Positions 8,469-18,943 are shown, counted from the stretch's first letter. The stretch: 64,000 nt of DNA from Rhodococcoides kyotonense (GCF_900188125.1 NZ_FZOW01000006.1:186001-250000); one strand, 5' to 3'. The notes: a model not told the origin generated them from the letters alone. Program-made: numbers and translations.

Positions 8469-9515
8469 ATGACCTACGGCTTCCCTGTCAGCGCACTAGA
8501 AGCGCAGGGTTTGACCAAGTTCTACGGATCCATCCGGGCGGTGTCGGAACTCAGTTTCGCGGTGCCGCGCGGATCGATCACCGGGTTCCTCGGACCGAAC
8601 GGCTCCGGTAAGACCACCACACTGCGCATGCTGCTGGGTCTCGTGCGACCCACATCGGGCGCGGCGTTCGTCGCCGGCGCCCCGTTCTCGGAGCTCACGC
8701 ACCCAGCCAGAACCGTCGGGGCTGTGCTCGACTCTCGGAGTCTGCACCCGAAACGGACCGCCCGCGGTCACCTCCGCATCTTCGCGTCGGCCATCGGTGT
8801 CTCGGACCAGCGCGCCGACGACGTCCTCGGCATCGTCGGATTGTCCGACGTCGGCAACCGGCAGGTCGGCGGCTTCTCGCTCGGCATGCGGCAACGACTC
8901 GCGTTGGCGACGGCCCTGCTCGGCGATCCCGAGATCCTCGTCCTCGACGAACCCGCCAACGGTCTCGACCCCGAGGGCATCGCATGGCTTCGGGACTTCC
9001 TGAAGTCCTACGCCGCAGGCGGCCGGACCGTGCTGATCTCGTCGCACCTGCTGCGTGAGGTCGAGGCAACCGTCGACCACCTGGTCATCGTCAGCGCAGG
9101 CTCGCTGGTGTACCAGGGCAGCGTCGAGCAACTGCGCGCGTCGCGGCCCAGCCGCACTCTCGTCGCCGCCTCCGATCCCGCCTCGCTCGCGTTGGCACTG
9201 GCGTCGAACGGCATCACCAACGCACAACTGCTGCCCGACGGTCGACTCGGCGTCGCGGGCAGCGACACAGACACCATCACCCGCATCGCTTCCGAGGCCC
9301 GAGTCACCGTCTTCGGCACCACCTACGAGCATGTCGATCTCGAGCACGTGTTCCTGTCGATGACCGCGGGCCAGTACACCAGCGCGCCCGTCGGTCCTGT
9401 CCATCACCCCGGTTACGGGCCACCGCCCGGCTACGGACCGCCCGGTTACGGGCCTCCTGGTTACGGGCCGCCACCGGCTCACGGACCCTCCCCCTGGAAC
9501 GGAGGCCGACAATGA
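8469..9515 (+). CDS. ABC-2 type exporter, ATP-binding subunit, with a YGPP-repeat tail
   Basis: 348 residues. The ATPase core has Walker A (GPNGSGKTT), an LGMRQRLALA signature (a C-loop variant common in CcmA-type exporters) and Walker B EILVLDEPANGLDPEG, with the catalytic Glu present. After about residue 305 the protein carries a Pro/Gly/Tyr-rich tail with repeated GYGPP units, unusual for an ABC ATPase. The stop overlaps the permease start (ATGA), so the two subunits are co-translated. Probable role: export of, or resistance to, an unknown compound. Confidence 0.92.
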   Translation: MTYGFPVSALEAQGLTKFYGSIRAVSELSFAVPRGSITGFLGPNGSGKTTTLRMLLGLVRPTSGAAFVAGAPFSELTHPARTVGAVLDSRSLHPKRTARGHLRIFASAIGVSDQRADDVLGIVGLSDVGNRQVGGFSLGMRQRLALATALLGDPEILVLDEPANGLDPEGIAWLRDFLKSYAAGGRTVLISSHLLREVEATVDHLVIVSAGSLVYQGSVEQLRASRPSRTLVAASDPASLALALASNGITNAQLLPDGRLGVAGSDTDTITRIASEARVTVFGTTYEHVDLEHVFLSMTAGQYTSAPVGPVHHPGYGPPPGYGPPGYGPPGYGPPPAHGPSPWNGGRQ

Positions 9516-10267
9516 CACTGCTGACCGCCGAGATTCGCAAGATCACGACGCTCAAGTTCTGGTGGGCGCTCGCGCTGCCGCCGGTCGTCGTCGGCATCTT
9601 CGCCAGTGCCATCGCGTCGGCGATCTCCGAGAGCGCCGGTGACCTCGACATCGAGGGCGGCTTCGCGATCTTCGGTCTGTATTCCTCGCTCGGCGCGGCC
9701 ATGGTGTTCGCGGCCATCTTCGGATCGGTCAACGGCGGCACCGAGTTCCGGCACGACACCATCACGACGTCGTTCCTGACCGCACGAGGCCGCGACGTCG
9801 TCATCCTCGGCAAGATGCTCGTCACCGCGCTCTTCGCGTTGGGTTACGGGCTCGCCGTCGAGATCGGCAGCATCGCGTGCCTGCTGCTTTTCTCCCCGTC
9901 CACGTTCGCTTTGAACGCGCACGTCGTGGGCACTCTCGCCGCGGGACTGTTCGCGGTCGTGCTGTGGGCGCTGCTCGGCGTCGGCCTCGGGCTGCTGTTC
10001 GGGTCACCGACGTGGCCGTCGATCATCGTCGTCGCGTGGTTCCCGATGGGCGAGATCATGCTGGTCTCGATCCTCGCCGGACTCGGCATCTCGAATGCGT
10101 CGGTCCTGACTCCCGTCGCGTCGACGCTGGCAACGGTCACCGTCGGCGACACCGACGACGTCCCGTTCCTGATGCCGTGGCCGTGGGCGCCGATCGTTCT
10201 CGTGCTGTGGGCGGCCGGGATCGCGGCCGCAGGATGGTGGCGCACGAGGCAACGCGACGTCGCCTGA
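9512..10267 (+). CDS. ABC-2 type transporter permease
   Basis: A 251-residue membrane protein with about six hydrophobic helices (for example WWALALPPVVVGIFASAIASA, AMVFAAIFGSV, IACLLLFSPS, IVLVLWAAGIAAAGWW). It partners the preceding ATPase, with which it overlaps by 4 nt. The FRHDTITTSFLTARGR segment is the cytoplasmic coupling region typical of the ABC-2 (NatB/YhgE-like) permeases. Substrate unknown. Confidence 0.9.
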   Translation: MTLLTAEIRKITTLKFWWALALPPVVVGIFASAIASAISESAGDLDIEGGFAIFGLYSSLGAAMVFAAIFGSVNGGTEFRHDTITTSFLTARGRDVVILGKMLVTALFALGYGLAVEIGSIACLLLFSPSTFALNAHVVGTLAAGLFAVVLWALLGVGLGLLFGSPTWPSIIVVAWFPMGEIMLVSILAGLGISNASVLTPVASTLATVTVGDTDDVPFLMPWPWAPIVLVLWAAGIAAAGWWRTRQRDVA

Positions 10268-10305
10268 CGAATCGGTGTCGGTAGCTCGGTCTACCTTTGA
10301 AGCCG

Positions 10306-13300
10306 ATGGTGACTACGAGTAACGACACACGCGCAACGGGCAGACCGATCGGCTGGATTCGCCGGCTCGGCGCGCAGTGCTGGATCCATCGCAAGACCGC
10401 CGTCGGGGCACTGGCAGTCACGATGATCGCCGCTGTCATCGACATCTCGTTCCCTCTTCTGACGCGTATTGCCATCGACGACGCCACCGCCGGTGACAAC
10501 AGCACGATCGCAGTCGTCGCCGCTGCCATCGCCGCGCTGGGCGTCGTCAGATTCGGTTGCCAGTTCGGCCGCAGATTCCTCGCGGGCCGGCTGTCGATCG
10601 ACGTGCAGCACGACCTCCGGCTCGGACTCCTCGCGTCCCTGCAACGGTTGGACGGTCGCGGCCAGGACGACATCCGCACCGGACAGGTCGTGTCGCGGTC
10701 CATCACCGACCTGCAGCTCGTTCAAGGACTGCTCGCGATGGTTCCACTGTCGGCGGGCGCGCTGCTCCAGTTCGTCCTGGCTCTCGGCGTCATGGCGTAC
10801 CTGTCCCCGCTGCTGACGGTCGTCGCACTGCTGATCGTTCCCGGCGTCGCGGTGATCGTGTACCGAATCCGGCCCACACTGTTCGCGGCCACCTGGTCCG
10901 CCCAGCAACGTGCAGCCGACCTCGCCCAACATGTCGAGGAAACTGTCACCGGCGTGCGCGTCGTGAAGGGGTTCGGGCAGGAGTCGCGGTCGGTGGATCG
11001 ACTCGAAAGCCTCGGTCGCACGCTGTTCGCCGAACGTATGCGCTCGGCGAAGATCAATTCGCGGTTCGCCCCGTCCATGGCCGCGATCCCCCAGCTCGGA
11101 CTCGTCGGCGTCATCGCCCTCGGCGGCTACCTCGCGCTGCACGGCCACATCACGATCGGCACGTTCCTCGCCTTCGCGACGTACGTGGCGACGCTGTCCG
11201 CGATCACCCGCACGTTGTCGTCCGTCGTCGTGATGGCCCAGCTGTCCCGTGCCGCCGTCGAGCGCGTCTACGAGGTGGTCGACACCGAACCGTCCGTTCC
11301 CGAACCGGCCCATCCGCGACATCTTCCCGACGGGCCACTCGGAGTCGACCTCGCCGCAGTGACGTTCGGCTTCGACCCCGATCGTGACGTCCTGCGCTCG
11401 CTGGACCTGACCGTCGCACCTGGGGAGAGCGTTGCCATCGTCGGGCATGCGGGTACCGGCAAGACCGCGCTGTCGCTGCTGCTCCCTCGCTTCTACAGTC
11501 CGGCGTCGGGATCGGTCGCGTTGACGTCCGACGGTGAACGGTTCGATGTGTCCGACGTGAGCGCCGAACAACTCCGCGGTGCCGTCGGTCTCGTCTTCGA
11601 CGAACCGTTCCTCTTCTCCGACACCATCGCCGCGAACATCGCGCTGGGGCGGCCCGACGCCACTGCCGAGGAGATCGAACGTGCCGCCGTTCTCGCCGAG
11701 GCTCACTCGTTCATCGTCGACCTGCCCGAGGGCTACGACTCGACCGTCGGCGAGCGCGGCCTCACGTTGTCCGGCGGCCAGCGTCAACGCATCGCTCTTG
11801 CGCGCGCACTCCTGACCGACCCGCGCGTGCTGGTGCTCGACGACGCCACCTCCGCCGTCGACGCGGCCACCGAAGCGAAGATCTTCGACGCTCTCCGAGC
11901 GCAACGTGATCGGACAACCGTCGTCCTCGCGCATCGTCGATCGACGCTCTCGCTCGCCGACCGCGTCGCCGTGCTCGACGACGGCCACATCATCGACACC
12001 GGCACCGTCGACGAACTCGACGAGCGATGTCCGCTGTTCCGCATGCTGCTGGCCGGCGGAGACTCCGACGACCGATCCACCTACCCCGACGCCGACCCGT
12101 CCCCGGTTCGCGAGCCGAGCGAGGATGCGCTGTGGCCGACGACGGCTCCTGCAGGGCCGACGCGGGCGTCCGGTGGCACACCGTCTCGCGGAGGTCCGGT
12201 GTCGGGCGCACTCGGGAACGTCGCATCGACCCCCGAACTGCAGGCCGCGGTCGATGCTCTTCCCCCTGCCACCGAAGACCCCGCCGCCGGCGGGCCCGCA
12301 CTACGCGCTGCCGACCCACACTTTCGACTCTCTCGATTGTTGAAGCCCGTCCGATGGCTGCTCGCCGTCGTCGTCGTGTTGCTCGCGTTGGATTCACTGT
12401 CGTCGATCGCGTTGCCGTCGATCGTGCGCTACGCCGTCGATTCGGGTGTGGCTCGTGGCGACGCCGGAGCACTCTGGGTAGCCACAGGAGTGGGCGTCGT
12501 CTTGGCCGTCGTGGGGTGGTTCGTCATCGCCGCGACCACCGTCGTCACTGCGCGAGCGGGTGAACGCGTGTTGTTCGGCCTTCGGGTACGTAGCTACGCA
12601 CACATTCAACGGCTCGGACTCGACTACTACGAGCGCGAACTGTCCGGCCGCATCATGACCCGCATGACCACCGACGTCGACGCGCTGTCGTCGTTCATCC
12701 AGACGGGCGCGTCCACCGCCATCGTCAGCCTGCTCACCGTTCTCGGCATCTCCGCGGCCCTTCTGATCACCGATCCGACGCTGGGCCTCGTCGCCCTCGC
12801 GGTCGTGCCTCCGCTCGTCGTCGCCACAGTGATCTTCCGCAAGGTGTCCTCGGCCGCGTACTCGGCGTCACGCGAAAGGATCTCGGCAGTCAACGCCGAC
12901 TTCCAGGAGAACATCGCAGGTCTCCGCTCGGCGCAGGCATATCGCCGTGAAGAGTTCGCGGCAGAACGCTTCTCCGAACGCGCCGACCACTATCGCCGCA
13001 GTCGCATGCGGTCGCAGCGCGCGATCTCGGTCTTCTTCCCGTTCATCACGTTCCTGTCCGACCTCGCGCTCGCGCTCGTCGTGCTCGTCGGCGCACATCA
13101 GGTCGCGACCGGGTCGACGTCCGCGGGCACCCTCGTCGCATTCGTTCTGTATCTCGGCTTGCTGTTCGGGCCGATACAACAGCTGTCGCAGGTGTTCGAC
13201 GGATACCAACAGGCCAGCGTCGGAGTACGTCGGATCGGCGATCTCCTGCGCACTCCGAGTTCGATCGAAACGGCATCGGGACACGACGTCGTCGAGATCG

Positions 13301-14103
13301 AAGGAGGGCACCTTCGGAGTGACATTCGTCTCGCCGACGTCGCATTCCGATATGGCGGCGCAGACACCGATGCACTCACTGAGGTCAATCTCACAATCGC
13401 CCACGGCACGACCGTCGCGCTCGTCGGGCAGACCGGAGCGGGCAAGTCCACCGTCGTCAAATTGCTCGCTCGGTTCTACGATCCGACGGCCGGATCGGTG
13501 CGGGTCGGCGGCACCGATCTCCGTCGATATCGACTCTCCGACTACCGCCGCAGACTGGGTGTCGTACCGCAGGAAGCGCACCTGTTCACCGGTGACGTCG
13601 CGAGCAACATCGCTTACGGAAAGCCCGACGCGAGCCGCGAGGACATCGAGTCCGCGGCGCGCGCCGTCGGCGCTCTCGACACCATCGCTGCACTTCCGGG
13701 CGGTATGCACCAGCCTGTCGGTGAGCGTGGGCAAGGTCTATCGGCAGGGCAGAGACAGCTGATTGCATTGGCCCGAGCCGAGCTGGTCGACCCGGATCTA
13801 CTGCTTCTCGACGAGGCGACCGCGACCCTCGACCCGGCCACCGAGCGCAAGGTCCTCGCCGCGAGCACCGCCGTCGTACGCAAGCGGACGGCGGTCGTCG
13901 TCGCGCATCGATTGGCGACCGCGGCACGCGCCGACATGATCGTCGTCGTCGACGCCGGACACATCGTCGAGGTCGGCACACACGACGATCTACGGGCGCT
14001 CGACGGCCACTACGCACGATTGTGGGATGCGGCCGAAACACGCGGCGGGAATAATCCGATAGTCCAAGGAGTCGTCAGCAGAAGAGCCGACAGTTACTCG
14101 TGA
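10306..14103 (+). CDS. Fused heterodimer-type ABC exporter (TMD-NBD-TMD-NBD)
   Basis: A 1265-residue single-chain exporter with two ABC_membrane/ATPase halves, corresponding by context to the separate M. tuberculosis genes Rv1272c and Rv1273c. Half 1: Walker A G380-T387, LSGGQ 488-492, Walker B ending D512, with Asp513 at the catalytic-Glu position. Half 2: Walker A to K1047/S1048, LSAGQ 1145-1149, catalytic Glu1170. One composite ATP site is therefore degenerate and the other canonical, as in heterodimeric exporters such as TM287/288. A roughly 90-residue Pro/Asp-rich linker joins the halves. The start is ATG or the following GTG; a TTG 9 bp upstream is also possible. The substrate is unknown, possibly lipid or drug. 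Confidence 0.92.
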   Translation: MVTTSNDTRATGRPIGWIRRLGAQCWIHRKTAVGALAVTMIAAVIDISFPLLTRIAIDDATAGDNSTIAVVAAAIAALGVVRFGCQFGRRFLAGRLSIDVQHDLRLGLLASLQRLDGRGQDDIRTGQVVSRSITDLQLVQGLLAMVPLSAGALLQFVLALGVMAYLSPLLTVVALLIVPGVAVIVYRIRPTLFAATWSAQQRAADLAQHVEETVTGVRVVKGFGQESRSVDRLESLGRTLFAERMRSAKINSRFAPSMAAIPQLGLVGVIALGGYLALHGHITIGTFLAFATYVATLSAITRTLSSVVVMAQLSRAAVERVYEVVDTEPSVPEPAHPRHLPDGPLGVDLAAVTFGFDPDRDVLRSLDLTVAPGESVAIVGHAGTGKTALSLLLPRFYSPASGSVALTSDGERFDVSDVSAEQLRGAVGLVFDEPFLFSDTIAANIALGRPDATAEEIERAAVLAEAHSFIVDLPEGYDSTVGERGLTLSGGQRQRIALARALLTDPRVLVLDDATSAVDAATEAKIFDALRAQRDRTTVVLAHRRSTLSLADRVAVLDDGHIIDTGTVDELDERCPLFRMLLAGGDSDDRSTYPDADPSPVREPSEDALWPTTAPAGPTRASGGTPSRGGPVSGALGNVASTPELQAAVDALPPATEDPAAGGPALRAADPHFRLSRLLKPVRWLLAVVVVLLALDSLSSIALPSIVRYAVDSGVARGDAGALWVATGVGVVLAVVGWFVIAATTVVTARAGERVLFGLRVRSYAHIQRLGLDYYERELSGRIMTRMTTDVDALSSFIQTGASTAIVSLLTVLGISAALLITDPTLGLVALAVVPPLVVATVIFRKVSSAAYSASRERISAVNADFQENIAGLRSAQAYRREEFAAERFSERADHYRRSRMRSQRAISVFFPFITFLSDLALALVVLVGAHQVATGSTSAGTLVAFVLYLGLLFGPIQQLSQVFDGYQQASVGVRRIGDLLRTPSSIETASGHDVVEIEGGHLRSDIRLADVAFRYGGADTDALTEVNLTIAHGTTVALVGQTGAGKSTVVKLLARFYDPTAGSVRVGGTDLRRYRLSDYRRRLGVVPQEAHLFTGDVASNIAYGKPDASREDIESAARAVGALDTIAALPGGMHQPVGERGQGLSAGQRQLIALARAELVDPDLLLLDEATATLDPATERKVLAASTAVVRKRTAVVVAHRLATAARADMIVVVDAGHIVEVGTHDDLRALDGHYARLWDAAETRGGNNPIVQGVVSRRADSYS

Positions 14104-14214
14104 GTACATACCACAGCCAAGTCCCGGACGGCGGCAACTCACCGACGAGGTCTAGCCTGGACAAGTACGCGCGCTGATCGGGAACGAAGAGAAGAGAAGA
14201 GGCGAACTACTGCC

Positions 14215-17200
14215 GTGAGCAGCAGCTCTACTACCCAATTCGGACAAAACCAATGGCTGGTCGATGAGATGTACCAGCGATTCAAGGAAGACCCGTCCTC
14301 GGTGGACGCAAGTTGGCACGAATTCCTGACCGACTACGACCCGGACGCGCCTGCGGGTGACGACACCGCGTCGGCTCCGAACGGCAGTACAGCGCAGGGC
14401 AACGGCAAGACGCCTCCGACTCCGCCCGCTCCCCCGGCCAAGGCCGCTCCCAAGGCTCAGGCCGCCGCACCCAAGGCCGAGCCTGCGAAGGCCTCGGCCC
14501 CCGCTGCGAAGCCCGCGCCGACGTCCAAGCCCGCGACATCCAAGGCCGCAGGTTCCAACCAGCCGGCCGCACCGGCCAAGCCCGCCGCAGCCCCCGCGGG
14601 CGAGGCGTCGAGCAAGGTTCTCCGAGGCGCCGCTGCTGCCGTCGCGAAGAACATGTCCGCGTCGCTGCAGATCCCGACGGCTACCAGCGTTCGTGCGATT
14701 CCGGCCAAGCTGATGGTCGACAACCGCCTCGTCATCAACAACCACCTCGCTCGCACGCGCGGTGGCAAGATCTCGTTCACGCACCTTCTCGGTTACGCCA
14801 TCGTGCAGGCCGTCAAGGCGTTCCCGAACATGAACCGCCACTTCGCCGAGGTCGACGGCAAGCCCAACGCCGTCACCCCGGCGTCGACCAACCTCGGTCT
14901 GGCCATCGACCTGCCGGGCAAGGACGGCAACCGTTCGCTCGTCGTCGCCGCGATCAAGGGCACCAACGAGCACACCTTCACGCAGTTCTACAACGCGTAC
15001 GAGGACATCGTCCGTCGTGCCCGTGACGGCAAGCTGACCGGCGAGGACTTCCAGGGCGTCACGATCTCGCTGACCAACCCCGGTGGCATCGGCACGGTGC
15101 ACTCCGTCCCGCGTCTGATGAACGGCCAGGGCGCGATCATCGGCGCAGGTGCCATGGAGTACCCCGCCGAGTTCCAGGGCTCGTCCGACGAGCGACTCGC
15201 CGAGCTGGGCGTCGGCAAGCTGATGACGCTGACCTCGACGTACGACCACCGCATCATCCAGGGTGCCGAGTCGGGCGATTTCCTGCGCACGATCCACAAC
15301 CTGCTGATCAGCGACGAGTTCTACGACGAGATCTTCCACTCGCTGAAGATCCCGTACGAGCCCATCCGCTGGCGCAAGGATCTGCCCGAGGGCACCGTCG
15401 ACAAGAACACTCGCGTTCTCGAGCTCATCGCGGCGTATCGGAACCGTGGCCACCTGATGGCCGACACGGATCCGTTGCAGTTCACGAAGGACAAGTTCCG
15501 GATGCACCCGGACCTCGACGTGATCAGCCACGACCTGACGCTGTGGGACCTCGACCGTGAATTCAAGGTCGGTGGCTTCCACGGCAAGGACAAGATGAAG
15601 CTGCGGGACGTGCTCAGCGTTCTGCGCGATTCGTACTGCCGCCACGTCGGCGTCGAGTACACGCACATCCTCGAGACCGACCAGGTCGGCTGGCTCCAGG
15701 AACGCGTCGAGGCCACACACGTCAAACCGACTGTGGCACAACAGAAGTACATCCTCAGCAAGCTCAACGCCGCCGAGGCGTTCGAGACCTTCCTGCAGAC
15801 CAAGTACGTCGGCCAGAAGCGCTTCTCGCTCGAAGGTGCCGAGTCGGTCATCCCGATGATGGACGCCGTCATCGACCAGTCCGCCGAGCACGCGCTCGAC
15901 GAGGTCGTCATCGGCATGCCGCACCGCGGTCGCCTGAACGTTCTGGCGAACATCGTCGGCAAGCCGTACTCGAAGATCTTCACCGAGTTCGAGGGCAACA
16001 TGAACCCGGCAGCCGCACACGGCTCCGGCGACGTGAAGTACCACCTCGGCGCCGAGGGCACGTACATCCAGATGTTCGGCGAGAACGACATCGCAGTCTC
16101 GCTGACCGCCAACCCGTCGCACCTCGAAGCTGTCGACCCGGTCCTCGAAGGACTGGTTCGCGCCAAGCAGGATCTTCTGGACAAGGGCGCGGGCGAGGGC
16201 GGCTTCTCCGTGCTTCCGCTCATGCTCCACGGCGACGCGGCCTTCGCGGGCCAGGGCGTCGTCGCGGAAACCCTCAACCTCGCACTGCTGCGCGGCTACC
16301 GCACCGGCGGCACCGTGCACATCGTCGTCAACAACCAGGTCGGTTTCACCACCGCCCCGGAGCACTCTCGTTCGTCCGAGTACTGCACCGACGTCGCGAA
16401 GATGATCGGCGCGCCGATCTTCCACGTGAACGGCGACGACCCCGAGGCCTGCGTTCGTGTCGCACAACTCGCTGTCGACTTCCGCGAGAAGTTCAACAAG
16501 GACGTCGTCATCGACATGATCTGCTACCGCAGGCGTGGCCACAACGAGGGCGACGACCCCTCGATGACGCAGCCGGCGATGTACGACGTCATCGACACCA
16601 AGCGCAGCGTCCGCAAGAGCTACACCGAATCCCTCATCGGCCGCGGCGACATTTCCCTCAAAGAGGCGGAAGACGCACTGCGCGACTACCAGGGCCAGCT
16701 CGAACGGGTCTTCAACGAGGTGCGTGAGCTCGAGAAGTACACCCCGGAGCCCAGCGAATCGGTCGAGCTCGACCAGGTTCTGCCGTCGAAGCTCACCACC
16801 GCGGTCGACAAGTCGATCCTGCACCGCATCGGCGACGCCTTCCTCGAGGTTCCCGAGGGCTTCAACGTGCACCCGCGCGTCAAGCCGGTCCTCGAGAAGC
16901 GTCGCGAGATGGCATACGAGGGCAAAGTCGACTGGGCATTCGGCGAATTGCTCGCGCTCGGATCGCTCGTGGACGAGGGCACCAACGTCCGCTTCTCCGG
17001 CCAGGACACGCGTCGCGGCACGTTCACCCAGCGTCACTCGGTCATCATCGACCGCAAGACGGGCGCCGAGTACACCCCGCTGCACAACATCGGCAGCGAG
17101 AACCCCGGCAAGTTCATGGTCTACGACTCCGCGCTCAGCGAGTTCGCGGCCGTCGGCTTCGAGTACGGCTACTCCGTGGGCAACCCGGACGCACTCGTGC

Positions 17201-17985
17201 TGTGGGAGGCGCAGTTCGGCGACTTCGTCAACGGCGCACAGTCCATCATCGACGAGTTCATCTCGTCCGGTGAAGCCAAGTGGGGACAGCTGTCCGACGT
17301 CGTGCTGCTTCTGCCGCACGGCCACGAAGGCCAGGGCCCGGACCACACGTCCGGCCGCATCGAACGCTTCCTGACGCTGTGCGCCGAAGGCTCGATGACG
17401 GTCTCCGTTCCGTCGACTCCGGCGAACTACTTCCACCTGCTGCGTCGCCACGCACGGGACGGAATCCGTCGCCCGCTCATCGTCTTCACCCCGAAGTCGA
17501 TGCTGCGCAACAAGGCCGCGGTGTCCAACATCGAGGACTTCACCGACGGCAAGTTCCACTCGGTGTTCGACGAGCCGACCTACGAAACCGGCACCGGTGA
17601 CCGCAGCAAGGTCAAGCGTGTCCTCATGGTCAGCGGCAAGCTCTACTACGAGCTGCTGGCTCGCAAGCAAAAGGACAACCGCGAAGACGTCGCCATCGTG
17701 CGCATCGAGCAGCTGTACCCGGTCCCGACCCGTCGGATCACCGAGGCCATCCGCAGCTACCCGAACGCAACCGAGTTCCGTTGGGTCCAGGAGGAGCCGG
17801 CGAACCAGGGTGCATGGCCGTTCTTCGGCCTCGCGTTCCCGGAGCTCATGCCCGACGTGCTGAGTGGCATCAAGCGCGTCTCGCGTCGCGCGATGTCGGC
17901 TCCGTCCTCGGGATCGAGCAAGGTCCACGCGGTCGAGCAGCTCGAAATCATCGACGAGGCCTTCTCGGGCGTCGGCGAGGACTAG
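14215..17985 (+). CDS. kgd: Multifunctional 2-oxoglutarate metabolism enzyme (2-oxoglutarate decarboxylase/dehydrogenase E1 with fused E2-like domain)
   Basis: A 1256-residue Kgd/OdhA-type protein that feeds 2-oxoglutarate into the TCA cycle. Order: an N-terminal segment (1-45, [16 protein letters not shown]), an Ala/Pro/Lys linker (about 45-130), an E2-like succinyltransferase domain (about 130-360, with the catalytic DHR at 344-346 in [10 protein letters not shown]), then the thiamine-diphosphate E1 domain ([10 protein letters not shown] motif, pyrimidine domain to the end). There is no lipoyl domain, as in mycobacterial Kgd and corynebacterial OdhA, which borrow the lipoyl domain of pyruvate dehydrogenase E2. 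In relatives the activity is inhibited by the FHA protein GarA/OdhI. GTG start; followed by a strong terminator. Confidence 0.97.
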   Translation: MSSSSTTQFGQNQWLVDEMYQRFKEDPSSVDASWHEFLTDYDPDAPAGDDTASAPNGSTAQGNGKTPPTPPAPPAKAAPKAQAAAPKAEPAKASAPAAKPAPTSKPATSKAAGSNQPAAPAKPAAAPAGEASSKVLRGAAAAVAKNMSASLQIPTATSVRAIPAKLMVDNRLVINNHLARTRGGKISFTHLLGYAIVQAVKAFPNMNRHFAEVDGKPNAVTPASTNLGLAIDLPGKDGNRSLVVAAIKGTNEHTFTQFYNAYEDIVRRARDGKLTGEDFQGVTISLTNPGGIGTVHSVPRLMNGQGAIIGAGAMEYPAEFQGSSDERLAELGVGKLMTLTSTYDHRIIQGAESGDFLRTIHNLLISDEFYDEIFHSLKIPYEPIRWRKDLPEGTVDKNTRVLELIAAYRNRGHLMADTDPLQFTKDKFRMHPDLDVISHDLTLWDLDREFKVGGFHGKDKMKLRDVLSVLRDSYCRHVGVEYTHILETDQVGWLQERVEATHVKPTVAQQKYILSKLNAAEAFETFLQTKYVGQKRFSLEGAESVIPMMDAVIDQSAEHALDEVVIGMPHRGRLNVLANIVGKPYSKIFTEFEGNMNPAAAHGSGDVKYHLGAEGTYIQMFGENDIAVSLTANPSHLEAVDPVLEGLVRAKQDLLDKGAGEGGFSVLPLMLHGDAAFAGQGVVAETLNLALLRGYRTGGTVHIVVNNQVGFTTAPEHSRSSEYCTDVAKMIGAPIFHVNGDDPEACVRVAQLAVDFREKFNKDVVIDMICYRRRGHNEGDDPSMTQPAMYDVIDTKRSVRKSYTESLIGRGDISLKEAEDALRDYQGQLERVFNEVRELEKYTPEPSESVELDQVLPSKLTTAVDKSILHRIGDAFLEVPEGFNVHPRVKPVLEKRREMAYEGKVDWAFGELLALGSLVDEGTNVRFSGQDTRRGTFTQRHSVIIDRKTGAEYTPLHNIGSENPGKFMVYDSALSEFAAVGFEYGYSVGNPDALVLWEAQFGDFVNGAQSIIDEFISSGEAKWGQLSDVVLLLPHGHEGQGPDHTSGRIERFLTLCAEGSMTVSVPSTPANYFHLLRRHARDGIRRPLIVFTPKSMLRNKAAVSNIEDFTDGKFHSVFDEPTYETGTGDRSKVKRVLMVSGKLYYELLARKQKDNREDVAIVRIEQLYPVPTRRITEAIRSYPNATEFRWVQEEPANQGAWPFFGLAFPELMPDVLSGIKRVSRRAMSAPSSGSSKVHAVEQLEIIDEAFSGVGED

Positions 17986-18005
17986 TAGTCCGGTTTCAAT
18001 CGGAG

Positions 18006-18050
18006 CGAATGGCGCCTTCGGTCACTCTGAGTGACCGAGGGCGCCATTCG
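18006..18050 (+). terminator. kgd terminator (family C palindrome)
   Basis: Arms of 21 nt (18006-18026 and 18030-18050) match with one T/C difference, which is still a G:U pair in RNA, around a 3-nt centre. GTCTTTC follows. The core GTCACTCTGAGTGAC and the left end GGAGCGA recur in the 26.8-27.1 kb array, linking this terminator to repeat family C. Confidence 0.85.
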
Positions 18051-18057
18051 GTCTTTC

Positions 18058-18129
18058 GGGGGGGTGGGGTGGGCTGGCGGGCCGGGGCGGGTGGGATGGG
18101 GCTGGCTGGGGCGGGGTGGCCGGGGGCTG
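18058..18129 (+). other. G-run tract with G-quadruplex potential
   Basis: About 70 bp on the plus strand carry at least ten runs of three or more G (runs of 7, 4, 3, 3, 4, 3, 3, 4, 4, 4 and 5) separated by 1-7 bases. The tract follows the kgd terminator and lies in the 247-bp gap before the convergent tetR gene. Only the strand bias and run pattern are seen; folding is inferred. Confidence 0.6.
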
Positions 18130-18138
18130 GCCGACCTA

Positions 18139-18193
18139 CCGCTTGAATGGCACATTCATACGATCAGATGGCGTGGAGGTCACATTCAAGCGG
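18139..18193. repeat. Family B palindrome (copy 1, imperfect)
   Basis: CCGCTTGAATG (18139-18149) and its complement (18183-18193) flank 33 bp. The left 26 bp starting at CGCTTGAATGG and ending CATACGATC match the copy at 48344 with two differences. The inside of the right half differs, so pairing is limited to the outer 11 bp. It lies 40 bp from the tetR stop, between the convergent kgd and tetR genes. Confidence 0.65.
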
Positions 18194-18232
18194 CCGCCAA
18201 GGGCCCATCGATACCGGACGTACGCCGAAAAA

Positions 18233-18874
18233 TCAGGCGCTGGGAGCCTGCGCACCCAGGAGAGTAGCGATCATCGCGGGCGCGAGAGCGACGGCAGGCA
18301 ACGCTCCGACTTCGAGGTCGATGAGCTCGTCGCGCGTGATCTTGGGGTCCTGCAGCCACGAGATGGTTGCTTCTTCGACGAACGCGATCCACCCGCGCAC
18401 AGCGAGTTCGGTGGTGGGGTTGGCCTCTACATCGAGTTTGTACAGATTCGCGACGGTTCGCTCGGCCATGGAACTGCGAGTCTCCTCGAACACCGCGCGC
18501 ATGTCGGGGTCGCCCGTCGCCGATCCGCGGAGCAGCGAAATGAACGTCTCCCGGTTCTCGGTGACGTAGTCGACGTAGTTCGCAATGGAGTCGCGCAGGA
18601 TGTCGTATGGATCGAGTGTCGTGTCGGGGGCTGTACGTTCGAGCATCTCCCGACTCGCCTCACGCACGATGGCCAGGTGAAAGTCCTGCTTGGACGAGAA
18701 GTAGTGGAACAACAGCCCCCGTGACACTCCCGCCTGATCGGCGATGTCCTCGACAGACACCTGTTCGAGGGGACGCTCGGACAGCATCTCGGTACCCAGG
18801 GCGATCAGCTGCGCGCGACGCTCCTCCGGGCTCATGCGCGTTCGCTTCACTGCTGCGTTGTTCACACCGGCCAT
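18233..18874 (-). CDS. TetR-family repressor of the BVMO-SDR-esterase operon
   Basis: 213 residues. The N-terminal TetR DNA-binding domain (about 15-62) contains the helix-turn-helix VSVEDIADQAGVSRGLLFHYF; the C-terminal ligand domain carries YVTENRETFISLLRG and an acidic helix near the end. Transcribed divergently from the monooxygenase, with a perfect 8-2-8 palindrome in the 69-bp gap. It is therefore predicted to repress both itself and the operon and to be released by a ketone-, alcohol- or lipid-like ligand (inference). It starts at ATG 18872-18874. Confidence 0.9.
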   Translation of the reverse strand: MAGVNNAAVKRTRMSPEERRAQLIALGTEMLSERPLEQVSVEDIADQAGVSRGLLFHYFSSKQDFHLAIVREASREMLERTAPDTTLDPYDILRDSIANYVDYVTENRETFISLLRGSATGDPDMRAVFEETRSSMAERTVANLYKLDVEANPTTELAVRGWIAFVEEATISWLQDPKITRDELIDLEVGALPAVALAPAMIATLLGAQAPSA

Positions 18875-18895
18875 GAGACCAGCCTACTGAATAGT

Positions 18896-18913
18896 AGTCA
18901 ATAACTATTGACT
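18896..18913. promoter_or_regulatory. Predicted TetR operator
   Basis: Perfect inverted repeat AGTCAATA-AC-TATTGACT in the divergent tetR/BVMO intergenic region, 31 bp before the BVMO ATG and 21 bp from the tetR start. Its size, symmetry and place fit a TetR dimer site overlapping a promoter. Confidence 0.7.
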
Positions 18914-18943
18914 CACACTCAACAAGCTCCTACTCTCGCTTGC

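Noticed and set aside
14152..17928. A 1258-codon open frame on the minus strand opposite kgd
   Set aside because: It is the mirror of the strong codon bias of kgd (GC-rich third positions). The product is low-complexity Val/Asp/Leu/Arg without any fold, and it lacks a credible start site.
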